Shown here one piece after another: positions 11,110 to 22,639 of a DNA stretch of 64,000 nt. The DNA lies in NCBI GenBank assembly GCA_951812925.1, contig OX638372.1:5332001-5396000 (forward strand). The letters are read 5' to 3'. This stretch comes from Calliopum simillimum (taxonomy: Eukaryota; Arthropoda; Insecta; Diptera; Lauxaniidae). Each line of letters starts with the position of its first letter. Position 1 is the first letter of the stretch. The position numbers were made by a program, and so were the translations under genes. Below the pieces are notes generated by a model. That model had not been told where the DNA came from. It was given only the letters and a program-made list of their open reading frames with translations, and ran no database searches.

Positions 11110-12580
11110 TTATGATTTCAAAAAAAAAAATATTTTTTTACAACAAAATGGAGAGATTTAAAAAAAAATAGTGATTTTTCAAAGTGTGAACCTTTCAAGC
11201 AAAATAATTAATTAAATAATTGTGGTTGACAAAATGAATGCTTTATGATTTGAATTTCAAAATCAATCGATTGATATGTACATACTTAACTATACAAATG
11301 CATGAAACCGGTTTTTTTTTCTTTTTTTTCTTCTTTGGAAAATATTCTTTGCTTTTAGATTCACTTGAAATCAATTAATGACAGAATTAAACTGTTTCAA
11401 TTATTTAATTTTGTTTTTTTTTTTTTCCTTATAAAGTTTTAAGGAACTGAATCGCGCCTAAGCTCCTATATAACAAATACTTTGGTATACCTATATATAT
11501 ATACTTTCTTAAGGAAAATGGCTGCTGTCATGTGCACCGCTGTCCTTGTAATGCCCTTGCTCAGAAGGTTTCCCGCGTAAATTTTGAGATCCTTATTTCG
11601 TGCTACTTTTGAAAGATTTCAGTTTTGCTGGATTCGGAATTCCAGATGGATTCGCCTAAAGCCTTTGAGGCTCCCTAGAGCCAAGGACCTATGTACAAAG
11701 AGAAAAAAAACCCAAGTCAACTACTTTTCACTTTTTTTTCATTTTTGTGACATATTTGAAAATTACCTCAAGTTTTTCCTTTTTACGGCAACAAAAAGGA
11801 AAAGAAATCACTGCTAAGGTAAACTTTTTCACCGATATCAACGCACAATTTTATCATATGTCCCGAACTGTACAAAAATTCACTATGTACTTTTATGTAC
11901 CTATGTATATATACATATAAGTTACAATTTGGCACTGAGTTTCAAAAACACTGAGCTCATCAGTACTTTACTCGTTTTATGGCTACTCACGACTGATCAT
12001 TGTTGGTATTCTAATCTAGAGATTTGCCGGTACTTTGCAAAGCTTTCTCTATTGTCCAAATCATTCCTCTTCATTTTGGTCCAGTTATGAAATTATCCGC
12101 TGAATAAGTCACGGTTCTTACCGTCAGGGATGCCATTCTGTCAGATCACTACTTTTTCTCACATTGACATTAGTCCTTCCAAACTACTACCAAACATTCT
12201 AACCCATCTACTACCATTCACCTTATTCTATTTTTACCCAACTGAACGCAACTCCTCTAACTCTACACAACTCTACACATTCTACAAGTTGGTGCAACTT
12301 GTTCAAAAATAGAGAACGACAAAATTTAGACATAGAGCTTTGGGACAGTGGCTATTCACAATGATATACCTGCGCTCACTCAAGTGCAGAACTGTCAAAG
12401 TGAGGTTGTCAAGGTAGACAAAAATAAAGTAACAAAAATCATATGTGAAGTGAAGGGAAACTAAATCTGGAATTCTAAAGGTTAAACGAACTAAATAAAA
12501 AGGAGAAACTAAAAGATAAGTGAACAATAGTACTTATTTTATAAAAATGACATTAAATTAAAACTGTTTTTTTTTTTTTT
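11110..12580. other. Non-coding stretch
   Basis: AT-rich intron-like DNA with poly-T runs. The open frame at 11584-11817 has no recognised similarity or splice support. Nothing else is seen. Confidence 0.5.
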
Positions 12581-12594
12581 ACTTTTAATTGCAG

Positions 12595-12673
12595 GGAAAT
12601 TAACATGAAAAGAAAAAAACTCATCAATTTCAAACACTTGACAGCATCGGCCAGCAGAGCGTCAACAGAGGTT
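12595..12673 (+). other. Candidate coding exon with start codon (MKRKKL...)
   Basis: A very good acceptor (15 T, ACTTTTAATTGCAG) ends at 12594 and a strong donor GTAAGTAG starts at 12674. Between them an ATG at 12605, with the fly-like context TTAAC before it, opens 23 codons in phase 0, starting MKRKKLINFKHLTASASRAS and ending STEV at the donor. Without splicing the frame would continue to a stop near 12754. The basic then Ser/Ala-rich start could be the N-terminus of an alternative isoform. I do not recognise the protein. With the donor cluster at 10.3-10.7 kb it suggests a + strand gene crossing this area. The next coding exon is not evident in the window. Confidence 0.42.
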
Positions 12674-12759
12674 GTAAGTAGTGGGCAGGCTGACGCAACA
12701 ATGCAGTACTTTTGCGTTTATGACAAAAAGAAAGCAAACTATTTCTTATGTTAAATTTG

Positions 12760-15200
12760 AACTTAATAGAATCTTTTGGATTCGGAAACAAAGTCACGAT
12801 TTAAAATAAAAATCAAAAAATAATTTTTACTTAATAGCAAGTTTCTATAAAACAAATATTTTTTAATATTGTAAGAAAAAAAATAGCACAAAAGCGAAAT
12901 TACAAAAAATAAATTACGAAATGATTTTTTTTTACCTTAGTCTGTAACAGCTATGTATTATCTGATTTGTTACAAAACCTTTTCCCGATTCAGAACAATC
13001 CTTCGTAGAATTTAAAACATTTTATTTTTAAGCTTCAGACTTAATATAATTTCCAAACTGACACTAATGGCAAATAATGAAATAACAGCAAATATAATTT
13101 GGCCAACTGTCTGCTTGCTGTCTGTCAATTGGCACTCTCTGGCATCAACTGGACGCCATCGCTGCTGCCACTTGGCAAAGCGCTGATATGGGATGACAGC
13201 ATAATTTATTTATGGTCTTGACTTTGTTCTCAAGATTTGAGAACCCACTTCTCTTTTGTTGTTTTAAATTTAAACTGTCACTCTGCTTTGTTTTCATTTT
13301 CTTTAACTGATTTTCATTTGACAACTTTTGAGTTTTATCTTTTTTTCTTGCTAAAAGTCCCTATGGATAAGACCAGCCAAAAGCTGACAGAAATTTTCTC
13401 TTTTACACGTACTTTGTTCATTTAATAAAAAAGTTGGCATTTCCCCCCCATCTATGTATTTTATTTTTTCAGCAAAAAAATAAATTTTAAACCGCAACAT
13501 GAAAAAACAATTAATTTATAGCCTACTTTTTGGCGATTTAATAAATTGCGTTTTGCATAAAATTTTACAAGCAAATCAGAGGTGTTTATGAATGTGGTAA
13601 TGCTTCAAAATATATCAAACTCTGTTTTTAAATATTATGTTTAATTAAATACCGAAAATTAAATTCAACAAAAAGTAAAAATTTTCAAAATGAAATTATT
13701 CTGGATTCAATAAAAAATAAAAAGTTTTTCTTTTCAGAATGATACAATGTACAATGAGGTAACTAACATTATATTATACTTTAAGTCACAAAAAAAAAAA
13801 CTCCCTGCTTTTCTGTGATATTTCTTTCTATGAAGTCTAAAGTACATTGATCAAAAGTACATGTTAAACACTAAAATTTCAAAGTTCTAAAAACACTTTT
13901 ATCTGCAAAAATAAAAAAATAAAAGCTAAAGGAGTAAACCGTAGATTTTCTTTAGAGCAAAATAAATGATTTCAAAAATACTTAAATTTAAAAAAATGTA
14001 AACAAAACTCCATTCAAAGGATTGAAACGCGAACATGTATAAAAATATTACACAGACATACCAAAAATAGAATGAGGCCAAATCATCACAGCAAAGGGAC
14101 TCACATGACAGCGAAAGCACAATGAATGTTTGGCCTTGGAAGGCAACAAGCGTACAAATTAAGTTAATTCACAGGGAAGATGAATGATGACGTTGCTGTT
14201 TCTGTTGCTGCATGGAAAAAATGTTGTACACATAACAACAACAACTTAAATAAAAAATACATAGCTGTAAAGTTCTTACGTGATGTTCTATAGGAAAAGG
14301 GACCTTAACTTCTAAAAATTAAAATCCGTTTATTTTTTCATTTTTCAAAAATATATGGTCTGTATTGCATAAGGTTAAAAAGCTTCTGGGAGTTGATGGA
14401 TGAGGCCTAGGCTAACGAAAAATTGCAACTGGGGGGCTCTAAATTGTACCCCTGTTATAGGGTTAAAACTGGTTTTCTGACTAGGGTTATCCTATATCCT
14501 AGGGTTATACTATAGTTTCAGAGAAAACCTTTGTAGACAAAAGTTTTTGCTAATTGTAAGCACTTTCCAAAGGATTTCGCAAAGTTCTAGACCTTTAAAG
14601 TTAATGTTTTCAAATTTCTTCCTTATTTTTTGACTATGGCGGCCTTAGCTTAGCATTTTAATATTTTTTTTTTTTTTCTTTGAAGTTCTCGGTAAATTTC
14701 TTTAAATTTGGTAATGCATTTGTGATACCAATTTTTTGATTTGAGGTCAGGAAAAATACTTTCATGTGACAACTCACGTGTTGCTGAAAGCTCTGCTCCT
14801 TGTCTAGATCTATTTTTTTTTTCTGACTTCAAATTAAAAAATTAGTTTAACAAGTGTACTACCAGATTAAAGAAAATTTAACGAAAATTCGAAAAAAAAA
14901 ATATAAAAGGGGATAGTAATTGCACCTATTTTATACTAAAATGACCGCCAAATAAAAAATATATATAGAAAAAATTGAAAAATCAATTTTATTGGTAAAG
15001 AACATTGCGAAATCCTTTTAAGCTCTATAAACCAAACATACTTTTAGAAAGCTCATACAGTTTGCCAAAAATTTTTCGTAAAAAACTTTCTTGAAAATAC
15101 TTGGGTGGCCCAAAACATTTTTTTTTTTTTTTTTTTTAAATATAAAGTTACCTCGATCACTAGAAAATAGGTCGTAACTAGGGAATTTTGAATAAAATGA
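12760..15200. other. Non-coding stretch with a possible conserved block
   Basis: Mostly AT-rich. The part 13090-13215 is more complex (GGCCAACTGTCTGC, GGACGCCATCGCTGCTGCC, CTTGGCAAAGCGCTG) and lacks an open frame, which fits a conserved non-coding element or enhancer. This is a guess from composition. No repeat ends were found. Confidence 0.4.
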
Positions 15201-15365
15201 AAATATGAAATATGATAAACATGACCGTTGACTGTAGAACTCCAGAACATATCTGTGGGAACGGAACTAAACGAATGACCTGGCCGTACAAACAAAACGA
15301 ACAAAACTGGAACGAAACAAACCTGACGAAAAGATTTTGAATAAACGAACAAACGACAGTTGAAC

Positions 15366-15400
15366 TCAGTTGTTGTTGATGAGTCGAAAGAAGAAGACGG
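15366..15400 (+). promoter_or_regulatory. Core promoter: Inr plus DPE at exact spacing
   Basis: TCAGTT at 15366-15371 matches the fly initiator TCAKTY with the A (+1) at 15368. AGACGG at 15395-15400 falls at +28 to +33, exactly where the downstream promoter element (RGWYVT; AGACG is among its best forms) must lie. No TATA box is seen 25-35 bp upstream, as expected for a DPE promoter. The 200 nt that follow are purine-rich with AAGTGAAGT-type words typical of fly 5' leaders. The predicted transcript runs rightward. Its gene is not identified in the window, so the first exon may be followed by a long intron. Confidence 0.55.
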
Positions 15401-15687
15401 TTGTCTGCGGGCGTGTTAAGAAGTGAAGTAAAAAGACAATGAAAAGAACAGAATTAGAATTTAAGTTGATAATATAAATAAACTTTGAAAGAAAGAAGAA
15501 CTAAAATAATAACAATGTAAAATAAAATAATAATTGAAACTCAAAGAAATGTGTAATAAAACTGTGAATAAAAACTGGGAAGTGTAGTGTTGTGTGTTTT
15601 TTATTAAAAACGTTAACTAACAACGATTAAAATTTACAGAATCTCTTATTTTTAGCCCCCCTGTAACATTTTGTCATAGAAGAGAAG
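15368..15687 (+). other. Probable 5' leader downstream of the 15368 start site
   Basis: A-rich and G/A-rich sequence (for example GAAGTGAAGTAAAAAGACAA at about 15421) with stop codons in all frames and no uninterrupted coding. A 71-codon frame follows at 15688-15903, but it is built mostly around a GAT microsatellite (below) and is not convincing. The end of the leader and its donor could not be fixed. Confidence 0.3.
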
Positions 15688-15843
15688 ATGGTTTCTTTTT
15701 CAGTGAAACATCACATATCATATTTATATTGTTGTAATTGTTGGTGCTCTTTCACACGCTGCGTGTTGCCAATGTTTTTGGTTGATGTTGGTTATGAGGT
15801 TAAGGATGTTGCTGGTAATGATGATTATGATGTTTATTATAAC

Positions 15844-15873
15844 GATGATGATGATGACGATGATGATGATGAT
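15844..15873. repeat. GAT/GAC trinucleotide microsatellite
   Basis: About ten GAT or GAC triplets in a row. In one + frame they give an Asp run inside a short, unrecognised open frame. Confidence 0.85.
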
Positions 15874-15929
15874 CATAAAAATACTTTCTTATTTGGTTTT
15901 TGATGTTGAGTGAGTTGTAGGTTTTGTTG

Positions 15930-17215
15930 ACTTTTAATGTTGTTGTTACTTTTTGTTGTTGCTGTTCTTGCAAAAGCGTTGTCAGCGAAACACAGTGATA
16001 GTGGGTCTAAAAAAAAAACTGGCAGTATACGATTGAGTTGTGTATTATATTTAAAATAACATCGAGACCATCCATCCAGTTAGCAGAATTGTTCAGAATC
16101 ATAGATTTTATTTTAAAAAATGCTAAATAAAAAAATATTTTTGGGCAAAAATATTGAGCGCTGTTCTTTTAAATACAAAAATAATTTAGACCCGTATTTT
16201 CACATAAATAAAAATATCGTTAAAAATTCTAAATTTTGAAGTCAGAATTAAAATACGATTTGCTACAAAAAAAAAAAAACACAAAAAGGTCCACCCCTTT
16301 GCACCCCAATAAATTCGCTATTGTCTACGTGTGTGTGTTTTTTTGTGTGTTTATTTTCGCAATTCGTTTATTTGTTTGTTTGTTCATTCATCGATTGCTT
16401 GTTTCGTGTTGATTGGCTAAAATTGTTGTATTGTAAATAACGGTAAATAAATGATTAAATAAATTGCCTAACACACTGATTTTTGCTAAATAATCGCATA
16501 AATGTTACTTCTTATGCATACACATACAGTGAAAAAAGTATCTATGTATTTACTTTCATTTAATTTAATTAGGCACAACATATTTGCGTTCATTAGATTT
16601 GCACGACCTGAAAATGCTATTTATTTAATTTATGTGCAAAATATTTGGAATTAGTTACTAACAATTAAATTTATTACGTTTTCAAACAACAATAATTTTA
16701 CTTTCGACTCCCTTTATCCGAATTTAGAGGCACAATCACTTTATCAGGTCTGGATTGTGGAACGTTTCAACATAGAACTGCAAAAAATACTTTTATTTTT
16801 AAGCTAAGAACAATCTGCCAAACCGCTCCTGGCGTATGTCCAGCCTAAATTTTGCATTCACCATATATACTGTTGGTTCACAGATAGACTGCGTCTTGAA
16901 TGCTGGTGTATTTTCAAAAGACCTTAATTTATTAAAATTCTCTATCCCATTCAGCTGGCGTTTTTCAAGCAGAAGTTTAGCCATTCTCAAAACCTGTAGG
17001 CTAGTACAGATAACTAATGTTAGCTATAGACAGGTGACGAAGTTTTTTGACAGTCAATCAAAAACAAGTTGAGGAATACAGAAAGCTTTACTAGGAAGAT
17101 AATCCGAAATTACTCTCGTTTGGGTTCCAAGTCAAAGGAACGAAAAGGCTTATGAAGTAGCAAGATATGGCTATTCTCTAAGCGAGTCTTATTCAGAGTG
17201 CGTATCTTCTCTTCT
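15930..17215. other. Non-coding stretch
   Basis: AT-rich, with TTTG and TAAAT-type simple words. Two overlapping short frames near 16800-17070 on opposite strands are not supported as genes. Confidence 0.5.
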
Positions 17216-17232
17216 TATACGAGATAAAATTG

Positions 17233-17262
17233 TATGTACTTATGTACTTATGTACTTATGTA
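17233..17262. repeat. TATGTACT microsatellite
   Basis: Three to four tandem copies of an 8-bp unit, just left of the higher-order tandem array. Confidence 0.7.
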
Positions 17263-17389
17263 TGTTTGTTCGGAACGGGCAAAACTTTTTCTCGAAAACG
17301 GGTACAGCGATTATAATAAAACTTGGAACAGTGTTAGATATTAGCATACAATGAAGAATGAGCTAAGTTTGAACTTTGTAAATGCTCAC

Positions 17390-18395
17390 CAGGGGGCGTG
17401 GCACCGCCCTAAATTTTAAATTTGATTTGGTCATAACTCGCAAACTATACAAGGTATTTGAATGAAATTTAGTAGGCGGGTACTGTTTGACAGTATCTTG
17501 TGACAGACAAAAAATGCGCGGGATTAAATAAGTGCCACGCCCACTTTTTAACGCTTAAAAATTTTGATTCAATATTACTCGAAAACGACTCCAACGATTT
17601 TAATGAAAATTTTGGAGATTTTACCTCTTCAAACAATTATTAATATGTGATATGCTGTTATATTGGGAAAACTCGTTGAAGGGCGTGGCACAGCCCACAA
17701 AAATATAATACGGTATAAAAAGAAAACTAATAAAGTAATCATTCTAAAATTAACCGTGGGGAGCATACTTGCTATAAGGCATCTCTGATCTGAAAGTGGG
17801 CAAAATATCGCCGTTGCACGTGGAACCTCCCATACAAGCAAAATACGTTAAATGCTATTTCTCGCAAATGTTACAAGGTATTTTAATGAAATTTGGTAAG
17901 AAGGTACTGCTTAATAATATCTTGTAACAAACAAAAAGTGGGCGGGATCGAGTAAGTTCCACGCCCACTTTTTAACCCTTGAAAATTTTGATTCAATATT
18001 ACTCGAAAACGACTCCGACAATTTTGATGAAAATTTTGGATCTGTAACCTCTTTAAACAAGAATTAATGTGTCATATGCCATTATATTGGGAAAACTCGT
18101 TCAAGGGCGTTGCACCGCCCACAAAAATATATTGCGCTATAAAAAGAAAAGTACTAAAGCAATCTTTCTGAATTTAACTGTAGGGAGTCTACTTGCTATT
18201 AGGCACCTACGACCTGAAAGTAGGCAAAATATCGAAAGTGCGCGTGGAACCTCCCATACAAGTAAAACACATTAAATGCTGTTTCTCGCAAATGATACAA
18301 CATATTTTGATGAAATTTGGTATGCGAATCTGGATCAGGAGTATCTAAAGCATAACAAAAAGATGGCTTTGTTTAATAATTGCCACGCCCACTTT
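17390..18395. repeat. Higher-order tandem array: 424-bp repeat of three ~141-bp monomers
   Basis: CCACGCCCACTTTTTAA occurs at 17535 and 17959, with a close variant at 18383, spaced exactly 424 bp each time. The long stretch after it (ATTCAATATTACTCGAAAACGACTCC and on) is repeated at high identity. Within each 424-bp unit, related G/C-rich blocks recur about every 141 bp: GGGCGTGGCACCGCCC near 17394, the CCACGCCC block at 17535, GGGCGTGGCACAGCCC near 17680, GTGGAACCTCCCATACAAG near 17820, and so on. No coding frame crosses it. The same GGGCGTGGCACC-type block marks the dispersed family at 24.6, 38.2 and 48.2 kb. Confidence 0.85.
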
Positions 18396-18399
18396 TTTA

Positions 18400-19120
18400 T
18401 AAAAATAAAAATTTTTGTTTATAACTCAGGCACAAAAAAAAAATGGAATGAACTGTTTAATTCTTATATGCAGTCTTATGTACTTTTTGACGCTAAATCC
18501 GTCTTTATCAGCAGAACTGTCATTATATCTGCAGGATTTTGAAATATCTTTGCTTGAAGTTGAAGAAAACGCTGTGTTCAGTCTTACAGCGTAGCTACAA
18601 GAAAAGGCGAAATTCTTTTTTATTAATAGCATCGGATAGTTACACTCTTCCTTATCCAAATATTCTTTCAGATTTTTCCAATAGGATTCTTATTTTCCGA
18701 GTTATGATTATTTGAAGATAAGATATTTCAGCCGCCAAACAAAAGACAAAATATTTTGGGTACGTGGCATATCCCATTTATTTATTTTAGGGCATTCTAT
18801 TTCGCCAAAAAAATTTGAGTTTTTGATACTTTTCTACACCATTCGATACTTTCCGAATTTTGTGTTATTATTATTCTCATCGGTTAATTTATCATTTTGA
18901 AAGCAGAACCATTAGAGGTGAAAAGGTACGAGTTTCATAACAAAAAACAGCTATGAATAAAAACATCGACTAAAATAATAAGATTAGATTGTTGACCGAG
19001 CAGGGATCGGTCTCCAGGTACTACAATCCTATAGTGAGAAAATGATTTCCTTGCATTTTCTCAGCGAGGAACAATGGCAGATTTAAGGCTTTGGAAACCT
19101 GAAATATTTCTAAAGCAATC
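18400..19120. other. Non-coding stretch
   Basis: Continuation of repeat-like DNA (ATAACTC, GAGTTATGATT words), then unremarkable sequence. The open frames at 18276-18542 and 18426-18659 overlap on opposite strands and are not supported. Confidence 0.45.
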
Positions 19121-19124
19121 TTAA

Positions 19125-19355
19125 TTTAACAACTGGAGAAACCGCACAGTTTGCCTTGGACACTTAGTTATCGGCAATTATGCCGAAAGCTCAAGTATCC
19201 CTTTAGTTTCTTCTGTCGGAGTTGATTTAATACAAACGAGATGGAATCTTTTAACCAGAGCAAGATTTAGAGCTCTTGGAAAACCCTTTTTTAATAATCT
19301 GAGCAAACTCTACGATGGTGGCTCCCTGCTTAACTACCTCAATAGAAGAAACTGA
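19125..19355 (+). pseudogene. Possible non-LTR retrotransposon RNase H relic
   Basis: A 76-codon frame without an ATG reads NRTVCLGHLVIGNYAESSS, followed by VDLIQTRWNLLTRARF, and ends at a TGA (19353). The GH-x-x-I-x-GN-x-A-x-x pattern resembles the GH-x-x-x-x-GN-x-x-AD segment of the RNase H domain of I/jockey-like elements, with a small deletion and the Asp lost. The Trp/Arg-rich continuation also fits that region. Upstream, the same DNA has stops in all frames. The identification is weak and rests on a pattern only. Confidence 0.25.
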
Positions 19356-19359
19356 ATAT

Positions 19360-21690
19360 GAATATTCTTTACAGTATCCTTTAAAATAATACAGTCCATG
19401 ACAAACTCCCATATCAGTAATTGTTCGAATTTTCTATATATCTTTAATGCGAAATGGAAATTCTTTGGGAAAATTTTCGCATATAGTTCATAATGGGGGT
19501 AATGAACAATAATTGCAAAGGTACTTGTGACAGGACTATACTTAAATTGCCAAACTTTATTTCAAGTAAATTAAAGCAAAGTGATGAAACAAAATTTCAT
19601 AAAAATAGATGCGCAACCATTTATCGTTCTTAAAAGCTTTAAAATCTTTTCAAGATAAGAAACATATTACAAAAAGTACAGTGCATTTTTTCGGAACATT
19701 ACACTGTGTCCAACAAAATCCCATAACAATACTGCGGTTATCACTGTCAGTTCAACAATGTACTTGTACCATGACATTTCATATCTTGAAATTACACCAG
19801 AACAACAGCAACAACAACAATAACGATTAAAAGTCCTTTCTCCCAAATTGTGCTTGGGTCACATTATCATGAAAGTGCTGTTTTGTGGTCAAAATGAACA
19901 TGTATATCAGTTCCAGAGTACACTGCTGTAACTGTAATGTAATGTTTTTGATATTTGACATTGCACGAGTATGTGCGTGCATCGTTGCTGTAGCATTATT
20001 GTAGCGAACGGCATATAATTGTGTCAATGTGTCAGTGCGTTAGTCCTGTTTTGTACCATTATATGTATGCTCATGTTACGAGAATGCACTGTGCACTCAC
20101 TCTGCTAGTGAGTTGTGCTCTGGCGTGCTGTCATGTGCTTATGCGTGTCCATTGTCCTGCGAGTCGCTTTGTTCATTTGTCTTGTTTCGCTGTGTGTGAT
20201 GTGGCTGTTTTAGTACTTGAAATTATTCATCATTGTCATAGTCGATTTTTAAAAGATTGAATTAATAAACGTTGAAATTCACTTTCAAATTTTATAAAGT
20301 GATTCATCAATATTTTATTCGTTTTGGGGAAAGGTCCTGAAATTTATTTATTTGCATTGTAGTTTTATGTATATTTTATTCCTTGTATTTTTGCTCCTTT
20401 TTTCATTGATTTAATTTTCGGGCATTTAATTAAGTACCTGTCATAAACCATGTGAGAATCACAATATGGTACTCTTGATTCAAGAATATCAATTTCATTT
20501 CGTAGGTACCATCATTTATGGCCCACATTGTCCTGCATTATTTTCCACTTTTGTTAATGTTCTTGTTATTGTTGTTATCATTGTTGTCATGGAAGAAGAT
20601 CCAACTCATTAGTATTCCATTGTTAAAGTCATAATTTATTTACATTGTTGTTCTTTGCTGTTGTTGTTACATTTCAGATGCTGTCACTGACAGTGGGACT
20701 AACTGACATTGTTACAATACCTACTCTACATACTTACAATGTATGAGATATGGCAATAACTAAAGACCAAATTGTGTCCTTATCTTAGTTAGATTTGTAT
20801 TCGTGCGTTTGTATCTGCAACTGCAAGGATAATTTCAGAAAACTCAAAATAAAAATATAAATAAAATTTGGTGTTTTGTCTCGAAAACATAGTTACGAGT
20901 ATAGTTCGCAAGAGGTTTATGTAAAAAATATCATAACTTGGATACAGACTTTATACACAGAATCGAAATTTCTTCTAATTCCATGGACATTTGATAGAGC
21001 TGAATATTATTTCGGTGTTAGTCTTTCTCTCTGTCTTTTCAAACTTTTTTCTTTGGTTCAGATAGAGCGGGAAGAATAGAGCGAAAAATTTCATCATCAT
21101 TCCTTTGAATAACTGCTAAAAAACCATATTTTTCATAATTCATTTCATTTACAGCGCGGTAAAACCGCAGTTTATATTTAATATCTCATGCTTCCTATGT
21201 TGTTGTATTGGTTGTTATTGCCATCTCTCTTTTTTCGTTGCTGTTATTTTTATTGTTTTTGTAAGAAAATCCACTGAAGCTATTTACTGTAATACGATAC
21301 GTATCATCAGAACATGTTGGGCCGTACCATTATTTACAACAACTACTGCTGTTGAGTTATTGATAGTCAGCAGAGTAAGTAGTAGGATATGGCAGCCAGG
21401 TCCTGGTGTCATCCTTAATGCGTTGATTGCGGAGAAAGAGCACAAGTTCATTTTATTTTGTATATGATGGTATGTGTCTTTACTGTTATTAAACTATAAT
21501 AGTATGTGTAACTGATAGAGTGAATATCAGTAATTTTATCATTCATCTGACCTTTATATTTATTAGTAAAAAAACAATAGTATTTTGACGATCGCAAAAT
21601 CGTTGCAGAAATGTTTGGTAAAAAAATGCTTATATATAATTGCCAAAATTTTATTGAAGTTCGGAAGGAACAAGAATAAAAAATAAAACT
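19360..21690. other. Non-coding stretch
   Basis: Mixed AT-rich DNA with CAA (19803-19822) and TTG triplet runs. The Cys/His-rich open frame at 20021-20260 lacks any recognised pattern. Nothing else is supported. Confidence 0.5.
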
Positions 21691-21704
21691 TCAAATAAAT
21701 TGTT

Positions 21705-22600
21705 TGGTTTTGCGCTATTTTGGGGACCCCTTCGCAAATTTACTGTATTTCAAAGCAATTTTCCAAAAAATGATCAAAATTTTGCACAAACCAAGTAAAA
21801 TAGTTAAGGATTTAAAACAAAGCTTTTCTGCTATTTTTGTGACCACTTCATAAAGTTTATGATGAGTTTCAAAACCATTACCTGAATTTCATAAAAAACA
21901 AGAAAAGTTTTTTTACATTTGAAAGAAATCGATTTTGTGCTATTTTTGTGACCACTTCATGAAACTACTAAAAATTAAATAAATTTTTCATGTTTGTGCT
22001 GTTCTTGTGACATCAAAAAGTGGCTGAATTTCAAACTGGTCTGCAAAAAATAGTTTGGAGCTCCCCAAAAAGCAAGAAAAATGTTTCAGAAATTTTGTTT
22101 GTGCTATTTTTGTAACTTTTTCGCAAAGTTACGAACTATGTTCCTAGAAATTATTAAAACTTCGCAAAAATCAAGAAAAATACTCAAGAAAAAATGTTTA
22201 GGATTGTAAACAAACTGAATTTGTGCTATTTTTGTGACCACTTCACTTAGTTTGTAAGCAACAACATATTAAAAAATATTATATTCCTTAAAAAACAAAA
22301 AAAAAAAAAATGCTAGAAATTTCTAATAATTTGTAAATTGTTTGTGCTATTTTCGTGACCACATCAGAAAAGGATTGAGTTTCAAAGTAAACTTTAAAAA
22401 CTATTTTAAAGTTCCCAGAGAATAAGAAAAAATGTTAAGAATTTCAAATGAATTTGTTTTGTGCTATTTTTATGACCACTTCATTAAACTTCAGTCTTCA
22501 ATCTTCCTTAGAACTATTTTAATTTTTCATAAGTCTAGAAAAATAGCTGAGTAAAGAAAAAATGTTTGCGCTTTTTTTGTGTCCACTTCACTTCATTACT
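21705..22600. repeat. Degenerate tandem array, nine ~115-bp units
   Basis: The core GTGCTATTTTTGTGACCACTT recurs in variant form at about 21712, 21829, 21937, 21996, 22101, 22223, 22344, 22461 and 22568. Spacing is 105-122 bp except one short step of 59 bp. Between cores lie A-rich stretches with a CAAGAAAAAT word. No open frame crosses it. The divergence between units points to an old array. Confidence 0.8.
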
Positions 22601-22639
22601 AAACTTCAGATTAAAGTTTAAAAAAAAAAAAAATAACAA

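Noticed and set aside
15688..15903. 71-codon frame with a run of Asp downstream of the Inr-DPE promoter
   Set aside because: The Asp run is a GAT microsatellite, the remainder is Cys/Tyr-rich noise, and no splice or homology support exists.
20021..20260. 79-codon Cys/His/Val-rich frame as a small secreted protein
   Set aside because: It lies in TGTG/GTGC-rich low-complexity DNA. The cysteines lack a recognisable pattern and no splice sites or leader are nearby.
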